DNA of 64,000 bases from Plecoglossus altivelis. Its lineage: Eukaryota > Chordata > Actinopteri > Osmeriformes > Plecoglossidae. Location: assembly GCA_036571765.1 (NCBI GenBank), contig BROE01000009.1, positions 8,309,795 to 8,373,794 of the forward strand, read 5' to 3'. The notes beneath the pieces were generated by a model. That model was not told the DNA's origin, made no database searches, and saw nothing but the letters and a program-made list of their open reading frames with translations. Shown here piece by piece: positions 55,467 to 64,000 of the stretch. Position 1 is the stretch's first letter. Every line of letters starts with the position of its first letter. A program made the position numbers and the translations under genes.

Positions 55467-56825
55467 CAGTCAGGTCCTTAAATATTGGGACATCGATACA
55501 ATTCTAATCTTTCTGGCTCTATACACCAACACAATGGATTTGAAATGAAACGAACAAGATGTGCTTAAACTGCAAACTTTTAGCTTTAATTTGAGAGTAT
55601 TTGCATCCAAATCAGGTGAACGGTGTAGGAATGACAACAGTTTGTATATACATGCCTCCCACTTTTTAAGGGACCAAAAGTAATGGGACAATTGGCTGTT
55701 TAGCTGTTCCATGGCCAGGTGTGTGGTATACCCTCAATATCACATTTACAAGGAGCACATAAAAGGTTCAGAGTTCTTTTTAAGTGTGCTATTCGCATTT
55801 GGAAACTGTTGCTGTCAACTCTCAATGAGCTCCAAAAGCTGAAAACTAAACTAACCCATCAGAGAGATAGCAGAAAGTTGTGGCCAAATCAACTGTTTGG
55901 AACATCCTGCAAAAGAAGGAACGCACCGGTGAGCTCAGTAACACCAAAAGACCACGGAACACAACTGTGGTGGATAACCAAAGAATTATTTCCCTGGTGA
56001 AGGAAACACCCTTCACAACAGTTGGCCAGATCAAGAAAACTCTCCAGGAGGTAGGTGTATGCGTGTCAAAGTCAACAATCAAGAGAAAACGTATATAGAA
56101 AAAGAAAACTTATATTATATACTTATACCAGAGTGAATACAGAGGGTTCACTACAAGATGTAAACCATTGGTGAGCCTCAAAAACAGGAAGGCCAGATTA
56201 GTTTGCCAAACAACATCTAAAAAAGCCTTCCAAGTTCTGTATCAACATCCTATGGACAGATGAGACCAAGATCAACTTATAACAGAGTGATGGGAGGAGA
56301 AGAGGATGGAGAAGGAAAGGAACTGCTCATGATCCTAAGCATACCACCTTATCTGTGAAGCATGGTGGTGGTATGGCGTGGGCATGTATGGCTGCCAGTG
56401 GAACTGGTTCTCTTGTATTTATTGATGATGTGACTGCTGACAAAAGCAGCAGGATGAATTCTGAAGTGTTTTGGGCAATATTATCTGCTCATATTCAACC
56501 AAATGCAGAACTCAGAACTCATTGGACAGCGCTTCACATTGCAGATAGACATTGACCTGAAGCATACTGCGAAAGCAACCAGAGCTTTTTTATGATTGTT
56601 AATCTGTCCTATTACTTTTTTCCCTTAAAAAGTGGGAGGCATGTATACAAACTGTTCTAATTCCTTCACCGTTCACCTGATTTGGATGCAAATATCCTCA
56701 AATTAAAGCAAAAAGTCTGCAATTAAAGCACATATTGTTTGTTTCATTTCAAATCCATTGTGTTGGTGTATAGAGCCAAACGGTTTAGAATCGCGTGGAT
56801 GTCCCAATATTTATGGACCTGACTG
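55467..56825 (+). mobile_element. Tc1/mariner-type DNA transposon with long inverted repeats
   Basis: 1359 bp flanked by TA on both sides. The ends are CAGTCAGGTCC and GGACCTGACTG. The terminal inverted repeats are about 220 bp (about 55467-55692 and 56605-56825), with matching internal motifs ending in CCCACTTTTTAAGG on the left and CCTTAAAAAGTGGG on the right. The interior holds a broken Tc1-like transposase. Confidence 0.95.
55880..56555 (+). pseudogene. Decayed Tc1-like transposase
   Basis: A helix-turn-helix-like N-terminal piece (KSTVWNILQKKERTGELSN) runs to a stop at 56098. Beyond it are recognisable catalytic-domain fragments: WTDETKIN near 56250, and HGGGMAWACMAASGTGSLVF (56355-56555). 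Frameshifts and stops separate the pieces and the distal end is missing, so it cannot encode an active enzyme. Confidence 0.88.
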
Positions 56826-56959
56826 TATATGCAGTCATTGTGGGTTGGTGGCCAAATACAGACGTCTATTAGTCAGCCTTTCGTTTCGGATGCAAGTTGA
56901 GTGTGTTTTTCATGTGTGAGATGAAGTTGTTCTTTATTGGATATTTAGAGCAGAATATA

Positions 56960-58451
56960 ATGAGGACAAACGAGTTTGATTCGTCATCTGACGAAGAGAC
57001 AGGGGATGAGCAGCAAACGCCACTACAGGTCACCTGGTAAGTAGAGTGGATTTAAGGATTGGTTTAATTTGAACATAATTCTCTTGTTTCATAGTTTACT
57101 AAATATATGCTATGTTTTTTTTGTTTTTTTACATTGTTTTCATAGGTTACCTCTGTCAGTGGTCGAGTGTTCCCAGTTTCTTGGTATATGTTCTCTGCCA
57201 GGTGAAGTGCAGCTCCAGTTTTAGGGTGTTTGGTGGTGTTCTTATGGTGTTCTAACAATGCAGAGATAACACAATTTTGTTACCAGTAACACATGCTTTT
57301 TCTGGCAAGGCTCAAAGATAAAACAAGGCGATAAGTAATCGTTGCTTTTGTTTGACTGTAGGATGCAAATTCAAAGATGTCCGAAGAAATCTGCAAAGAG
57401 ATGTCGGTAAGGCCTGGCTGTGAGGCTTTTACGGTGTCCGTCATCTTGCAATGCTGGACAAGAGCACTCTCCTCTCACCGTTTCTTGTTTCCGTGCCAGG
57501 TGAGCTTCAGGACCAGGGTGTGGAGGATGTGTTTGTGTTCTGCACCCGAGGAGAGCTGCAGAAGTACAGGGTTCCCAGTTTGCTGGACACCTACAGGCAG
57601 AAAGGCCTCAGGGTGCACCACATGCCCTTCCCAGATGGGGGCACTCCTGAGCTTGAGCAATGCTGCCAGATACTGAAGCAGCTTCAGTCCAATCTCCAGA
57701 ACAACCGCAGGACTGTCATCCAGTGAGTGTGAAAGAATGTTGCCTTAACTTGATGATCCTGCCTCAGCACCATACTCACAGGCATTCATGATGCTGACTC
57801 ATGATTGTGACCACTCCTTTATACCCCCCCCCCGCAGTTGCTATGGAGGCCTGGGTCGCTCTGGACTGAGTAAGAATCATCCGTGTCTGCGCGTTTGTAC
57901 CGTTTAAATATCTGTGTTCTTGTGACCCTGACTGACCCAGTATGTCCTGTCCGACTGCAGTCGCTGTGTGTCTGCTGCTGCAGCTGTCAGTTACCATGAC
58001 GCCCAACAAAGCCATCGAGATCCTGAGGGAGTACAGAGGGAGCGGAGCCATACAGACTGTCAAGGTGAATGTCCACGTCAACGTCTTGCCTATAATGCAG
58101 CCACAATTCATTCACCACTTAAAGCAGTGGTTCCAAATCCTGGTCCTCACGGCCCACTGCTCTGCATGTTTTAGATGTTTCCCTGCTCTGACACATCTGA
58201 TTCAAATGAATGGGTCATTATGAAGCTGAGCTTAAATCTGGTGTGGTGGAATGGGGAAAGGTGCAGGGTAGGAGTCTCTGAGCATTAGGGTTGTGAACCA
58301 CACTGACTTAAAGGGTCTGGCCCTCATTTTAGAAAGGGTGTTCTTTTTTTCCCCCCAACAGCAATACAATTTCCTGCATGAATTCCGTGAGAGGGTCTCA
58401 GCCTACCAGGAGAGCAAAGATGCCCCAACAGAACGATCTGTGTCTCGGTGA
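56960..58451 (+). CDS. CDKN3: CDKN3 (KAP), CDK-associated dual-specificity phosphatase
   Basis: Seven exons give 208 residues (human 212): 56960-57036, 57146-57201, 57362-57406, 57500-57722, 57838-57869, 57961-58064, 58362-58451. The start MRTNEFDSSSDEE matches the acidic N-terminus of CDKN3. Then come CSQFLGICSLPGCKFKDVRR, VFCTRGELQKYRVPSLLD and the catalytic HCYGGLGRSG (HC-x5-R), which spans the exon 4/5 junction. The end ERSVSR is typical. Family knowledge: dephosphorylates the activation-loop threonine of CDK2. In-frame ATGs at 56912 and 56921, and an acceptor-like TATTTAG before AGCAG, leave the first exon and start open. A hAT MITE sits in the last intron. It converges with CNIH1. Confidence 0.94.
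58125..58305. mobile_element. hAT-type MITE (copy B) in the last CDKN3 intron
   Basis: 181 bp bounded by imperfect terminal inverted repeats (CAGTGGTTCCAAATCCTGG against the complement of GGTTGTGAACCACACTG). It is flanked by perfect 8-bp duplications, ACTTAAAG at 58117-58124 and 58306-58313. Internal sequence (TTTTAGATGTTTCC, TGGGTCATTAT) matches copy A at 237-451. Confidence 0.93.
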
Positions 58452-60135
58452 TCGCTTCCCCCCCAAATCTGGAGTTTTAAAATCTGTAGTTGCTGTTTAA
58501 GTCCTTCAAATTCCTTGTTTAGACTTTGTGCTCTGATTAATTCTGTGGTGTCTAGCATGTTTGCACTTTAAAATAAGAGCCAGAAATCACAGTAAGGGCA
58601 TGATCATGTGGCCCCAGCTGTATGCTCAGTTATGTGAGAAATGTGATGATCTAATCATGGGCCAATTCATGAACTGAATCAGATTTTGCTCACACATTAA
58701 GGCAGGTTTACACATGCATACTAGATGAAATAATACATATTTTTCTTAGCACACACAGGTGATAAACCAGGCCAAGTTTTTATTGTTGTCATTGACTCCA
58801 CCTGCTCAGCTGTTGGTGGTAATGCGGTTTATTATGGTTCTGTCAATGGTTAGCATTAGCTTTCAAAATAAACTCGGAATCAGATGTGTGGGATAGGTTT
58901 ATTATGAACATATTCAACAAAAATTTGTATCCACTCGGTGTGACTTGTTGGAACTCAATAGACAGAAAGGTACTTCAAATTAAAACATGTAATACATCAG
59001 ATATTCCTCTTTCCCCGATAATGTATGAAAATGGCAATAAATACATGATTTAGAGATGTTATTTCAGACTGCTTGTTCCATGGTCCAGTATTTGCAAACA
59101 AAACCTTGAAAAAACAGATTAAAAAAAACAACTCACGATTCCTCCAATATGATCATTCAGTAATATCAGGAAAATGGAGTGTTGCACATCTTTGAAAAAC
59201 ATGTCACAAAGTCTGCCAGAAATATCACCTATGCTTATAGCAGGTACATCAGATATTTGGTAGACAAGATGTCTTGGGGGGGGGGGGTGAGGAGCTAACA
59301 GAGTGATGAACAGGAAACAATGAACTGGAGGGAATTTGACCTCATTTCTGGCCCATTCATTCAATTTTGGATTACTTTTTGATAGGTTGACAATTATTGA
59401 AACAAGTGTTGGCAATGACATACTTCTTTAGAAAGCACAGAGATTTATATCAAACTGTTTGAAAATGTATCTTATGACAACTATTTTGATTGTTCAAAAT
59501 GGCCCTAACCCGGCCAGACATTTTCCATAGCGATACGTTTTCTTATGTAGTTACTTAAATCAATCTACCATCAGTGTCATACCTGTGTTGTGGCAACCAA
59601 ATCTATATTGAACTTTCTACAATTATCTACTTCGTCATGTTGATAAAACACATGAGTAAACGTTTTCTTAAAAGCTGGGCATCCATTTCACATCAAGAGC
59701 AGATCAATACCATTGATAGCTAGTCAAGCGAACAGCTGTGGATTTGACTGAAAGTTCCCTGTATAAGAATCCCTACTATTGTGTAAACAATCAAAATTGA
59801 TGGGGGGAAAAAAAGAACACACAAAAAAAACTTTATTTCAATTGAAAGCATTAAATCATCACAGCAAGAATTAAAATAAAAAAGAGTCCAGGTTGTTATT
59901 CCTCTTATGTGACTTTCAACTTCAGTACAACACGGCTGCGTCCAAGATATTTTTTGTTGTTGAAAGGGACAGATGTTTCCAAAATGGCGCTCTGCACAGT
60001 GTGGGGGGAAGGGGGGGGGGGTAGAGAGAGTTCGTCCTCGTGATGCTGACAGGCTCTAGCAGGCTAGTTCTGCTCCAGACACTTCAAGCACAGTGGTTCC
60101 ACTTCCACATGCTGACTCGCAGGATCCTCTCCATT
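58452..60135. other. Convergent 3' regions of CDKN3 (+) and CNIH1 (-)
   Basis: No coding sequence was recognised. CDKN3 signals: AATAAA at 58867-58872 or 59036-59041. CNIH1 signal on the minus strand: TTTATT at 59832-59837. The CNIH1 3' UTR would then be about 300 nt. The stretch between is AT-rich with a G run near 59277-59287. Confidence 0.5.
59832..59837 (-). promoter_or_regulatory. Polyadenylation signal, CNIH1
   Basis: AATAAA on the minus strand about 300 bp after the CNIH1 stop codon. Confidence 0.55.
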
Positions 60136-63100
60136 TTAAGAGCTCACCAAAACATAGATCATCCTAAAATATGAAACATAAAAAGTACAATTACATCTTA
60201 CTGTCTCACAGGGATAGATGATTGAGACAGAGGGGAACTTTATTGCACAAATCTACAAGGTGAATATTAAAGAGTAGATATTAAAAGGTAATGAACTCAT
60301 GTCCATACCCATAGAGATAGTAGAAGAAGGAGAGCAGGTAAAAAGCCAGTTTGCACCAGCCCTCTTTTTGACAGTAGGCCAGGATGTCAGCGTTCATGAT
60401 GGTTGTAGGGTCGTACAGTCCTGGGCCACTCATCACTGGGCGGCTCGTATACCTGCGGAACGAACGAGCACAAAATCACAACGCGGATTCAAAACAACGT
60501 TATTCCAGAAAGGCGTGACTGGAAGCTTTTCAGAGTGCCAGAGCAGAGCTATAGAGCCACAGCCATAGAGCCACTGCTCAATTGACCTAAGGAGATGGGT
60601 GACATTTAGGTTGGAACAGGAGGGACCGATATAGTGTTAGCTCAGTGGTAGAGCATTAGACTACATACCTAGAGGTGTTGGGTTCAAATCCTTTATAATT
60701 TATAAATCTTTGTATAAAGGGGGGAGGAGGGGGCATTAACACATTACCTTCTGGAAACACTATGTGAGCAGAGACCTACCTCCAGACATGGTAGGCCAGC
60801 AGAGGCATGTTGAGGCCCAGGGTGAGCCACTCAGCAGCGCACAGGAACATCACGCAGAAGAACACGTGAATGAGATACTCCGGGAGCACAAGCTGAAAGA
60901 GTCAAAATACCATTAGCTTTGTTGGATCAACCACCCACATGTCCTGAAATTCAAGACTGACTAATAACAAAACATTGACTCAACTGACACCTTCTATGCA
61001 ATTAGAAGATGTTAGTATTGCACTAAACTTGACTACGATGTTGAACGTTTGCTATCTCGTTGTAAAGGTGGTCTGCCAAACTCGAAACAAGCGCAGACCA
61101 CGTCATGAACATGAATTGGCTTACAACAAGCAGATACAAAACCTGTTTCAAGAAAACCCTTTAAAAAAGATGGTTTTCTCCTTGCTGTGCTTATTTAATG
61201 ACAGTCAGACTGCAAGTGTTTAGACAGACAGCAGGGCAAAGATCAATGCTGACTTTCAAAGGGCATTTAAACCACATCTCCGATCATGCACAGCTGACTG
61301 GCATACGTGTGACATGCATCCTAGGTTTGACCACACGGCATCCACGCCTTGGTCTTCGGGGCAGTGTGCATCTTAACATGGTGGTCTAGGCTCACAACAG
61401 CACCCCTGCGGCACAACATCCCTTCACACAGGGTGCACACTGACAAGACGACCATGCACTGTGTGTGGACAAGCAGTCGAAATGCTGTAGCCTTCTCCAA
61501 AGTGCCTCTGCTGGTACTAGTGTAGGCGTTGCAGGGGGAGGGGGGCAGATGGAGTCACCACATGGAAGCCATGCATTCAAGGAGGAGGGGGGGGGGGCTT
61601 TACCAACAGCCCACAGATGGAGGGGTGAAGGGGCATGTAGGAAGAGGGTGCAGGGGGAGGGTTGACGGGTAAAAGCCCTGCACTGTGTTGCCAAATGTAA
61701 ACTGTTGTTCAACATAATGATAGTAAAGTTTTGCCCGTAATTTGGTGTGAACTCCATCTTGGGGAGAGGGTGGGGGAGTCGACATCACGTCCATGGTTCT
61801 ACACAGATAAGCTCCACCTATTTTCTTTCCCATCCAATCAGTGATCCCCGAAAATTGCTGATCTTGAGAGAATTAAGACGCTGCTACCATCTGTTCTGTA
61901 CCCCCAAGTGATGCAAGCCTGAGCCAAAGTAAAATAAATCTGGTGTACTTTTGCAAATAGCTTCAGAGACTCTATTAATAGCATTATATTATATATTCAC
62001 TTACGAACATATTCAATATTGTGTGTTCGTGTGTGTATGTAATGTATTAATTCAATGAATAATTTATTTTGTTAATTTCTTCATACATCAAATAAAATAA
62101 TTAGTTTGCATTAACAACTATGTATATTTCTCTCTGTGTGGCAACACACAGTAAAAACTACCAAGCCCACAACTCATTTACGATCTAATCCAGTAAGAGA
62201 TCCCCTTGGATTCAAAATCCTATTATCTGTATTAGAACAATGGGCCAAATATAGAATTGGCTGCAAACGAAAATAAATTAAGAGTTTGGGTCTTATCACA
62301 GGCAGTGCTCGAGTGATTAATACTAATGACGGTTTATTGGGATATTGAAAGTATCTTATAATCAGAATTGTTACAACACTATGCAAACAGAGGGTAGGTT
62401 GTCAAACGTCATGCAAGTTCTGAGCATTTGCAAGTCTTTTCAGTTAACATTTACCTAATTTACCAATAAGAGCATTGGACCTGCACACTCAGCTACCGGA
62501 CAGTGACGAAATGACTCTTCTGTTAGAACGAAGCACCTCACATCACATCAGCGTTTAGGCCTAGCTTCTTTTTTTAACCATTATGCAAGCTTTTGTTTCC
62601 AACTGTTTAAAAGAAATATGCAGCTATGCCAACTGGCGATTTAAATAATAATACAAACAGACACCGAACTATCAAAGCGCAAATGGGGAAATTGTTATGT
62701 TTTAACCATAGCAGGACAACACGATTTCTACGATTGAAAATAAGTGATCACCAAAAGCACATCGCTACCTCCCTGTAATATGACGAAACCCTAAAAACAA
62801 AACAGCAAAAATCAATAAATCAAAAGATAATATTACCTCTGAGTTAACTGAAAAGACGATTGCAAACACTCCCCGTGCAGAATGACAGACTGGAGACTTA
62901 ATTGAACTGGGCGAGCATTTTAACCGAAGATTGGTACAAACCTTCAATGCAATTTTGACTCTTTTAATCTTTTTGACCTTTTCAACTGTCTTTATGCCGT
63001 TATGTAAATGTAAAAAGCAGATTAGAAAAACAAAACAAAATGCGTTAGAATTTGACAGCTGACAAGATCACTCTCGATTAATAACAGTCAGGTTATTTAG

Positions 63101-63302
63101 CATAACAGTGCAGAGAAGATTGAAAACATTGGCTGATTTAACTTCCCAGGTATCTAGATACACACTTGCTAAAGCAGTCTGCATGCAGTCAAAGGAGGCA
63201 ACAGGAAAGTCCAGAGTATAAATGGACACCTACCGGATTAAGTGTGTTACATTGATCAATGGGATTCTTGTAGTCAGTCTTCAATTCATCGAATGCAATA
63301 AT
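60136..63302 (-). CDS. CNIH1: CNIH1, cornichon homologue 1 (5' end outside window)
   Basis: Four minus-strand exons encode the last 118 residues: 63302-63234, 60892-60780, 60452-60309, 60163-60136 (TAA). The product reads IIAFDELKTDYKNPIDQCNT, then LVLPEYLIHVFFCVMFLCAA, YTSRPVMSGPGLYDPTTIMN and KLAFYLLSFFYYLYGMIYVL, ending VSS. This is almost identical to vertebrate CNIH1. The first coding exon (first transmembrane segment and cytosolic start) is not found up to 64000 and should lie beyond it. Family knowledge: multi-pass ER membrane receptor for COPII export of TGF-alpha-type ligands and other cargo. The intron between the first two exons in the window is about 2.3 kb. Confidence 0.96.
60633..60700 (+). 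mobile_element. tRNA-derived SINE head, CNIH1 intron
   Basis: A good A box (TTAGCTCAGTGGTAGAGCA) and a perfect B box (GGTTCAAATCC) are spaced as in a tRNA. The acceptor ends (GTATAGT and TTTATAA) do not pair as a functional tRNA would. It is probably a truncated SINE. Confidence 0.6.
60893..63233. other. CNIH1 intron, AT-rich
   Basis: About 2.3 kb with a G run near 61586-61598 and otherwise AT-rich sequence. No exon, full mobile element or tandem array was recognised. The small open frames show no homology that I can see. Confidence 0.6.
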
Positions 63303-64000
63303 CTGGAGAAAAATGACAGGATGATAAGATTACATGTTTTATTCAAATTGTGATGTGGGCAAATGAAAAGTAAGAGGCACTTATCAAGATCATAGTGCCA
63401 ACTTCATGACCGTTACTCATGAGGTGTTCGGGTAGGGGACGTGCTTGATGCACTGGATATCCAGCTAAAAGCAGCAAGCTAGCCAGGAAGCTAGCAGGGG
63501 TCGTAAACCAACCGCGCACACACACGATTGCTCTTAAAGACGAGCATTTGTGCTGAACGGTCTCCGATTAGAAACGCGTGTGCGAGTCATTAGAATGAAA
63601 GGAAATCTTGGTTGTTTATTCTAAACTAGAGCAAGATATATCGTTAGCCTAACGTGAGGTACCTTTCTTAGCCAGTCTCACCGCCACATTTGGGTGTGCC
63701 ATTCATTCTAAAGAGGAACGTGATTTCCTTACACTGCGCAACGATGTATAGTAACATTAAGGATATGGAATGACTTCATACATATTTGACATGCCAATGT
63801 TGCTGGTCCTGATATTGAAAGGACCAGGTGTGCGACTCCGCGTAGATCCGTTTCTTCTGGTACTGGGTGAGCTAGCTCTAACGCGTTAGCTTGCTAAACA
63901 ATGTACTAGGACTGTTCATTACAAGTTAGCATGCACACTTGCTAGCTAACCAACCCAACTAACAAATATGGTCACAAGATTTTTTCACATTACCGTATTA
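63303..64000. other. Further CNIH1 intron sequence to the window end
   Basis: No match to the expected first cornichon exon was found. A few GCTAGC-type motifs occur near 63870-63950. Confidence 0.5.

Noticed and set aside
60633..60700. Functional tRNA gene
   Set aside because: The A and B boxes are good but the acceptor stem does not pair and no terminator follows in place. It is better explained as a SINE head.

Overview
This is vertebrate nuclear DNA, almost certainly from a ray-finned fish. Every gene is split by GT-AG introns. The proteins read as clear orthologues of mammalian genes. The introns are full of CA/GT microsatellites, minisatellites, a Tc1/mariner element with long inverted repeats, hAT-type MITEs and tRNA-derived SINEs of the kind common in teleosts. 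The species cannot be fixed from the sequence alone.

Layout from left to right: the 3' part of MAP4K5 (+, 555-10336, C-terminal citron-homology domain); complete CDKL1 (+, 12876-17462); DMAC2L/ATP5S (-, 18549-20242); L2HGDH (+, 20896-23991), head-to-head with DMAC2L; SOS2 (+, 25941-44925, 23 coding exons, 1329 codons); an ARHGEF33-like Rho exchange factor (-, 47780-53416), tail-to-tail with SOS2; a decayed Tc1 transposon (55467-56825); CDKN3 (+, 56960-58451); and CNIH1 (-, 60136-63302, first coding exon beyond the window). I chained the exons by hand. Phases agree across every junction used, and all complete reading frames close at a stop.

The block MAP4K5-CDKL1-DMAC2L-L2HGDH-SOS2 has the gene order and relative orientation of human 14q22. 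CDKN3-CNIH1 also lies on human 14q22, but megabases away. ARHGEF33 lies in mammals beside SOS1 on chromosome 2, in the paralogous block SOS1-CDKL4-MAP4K3. Its presence here beside SOS2 suggests that this fish kept a second copy at the sister paralogon.

Functionally the genes fall into groups: Ras/Rho/stress-kinase signalling (SOS2, ARHGEF33-like, MAP4K5), CDK-related control (CDKL1, CDKN3), two mitochondrial proteins sharing a divergent intergenic region (DMAC2L, L2HGDH), and an ER cargo receptor (CNIH1). They are not an operon. No prokaryotic-style system, CRISPR array or virus was seen.

The most unusual structure is in SOS2. Exon 12, in the Ras exchanger motif region, is flanked by two minisatellites. 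One (35-bp unit) repeats the 5' splice donor of exon 11. The other (37-bp unit) repeats the 3' splice acceptor of exon 13. Several other SOS2 introns carry minisatellites that begin within tens of bases of the donor.
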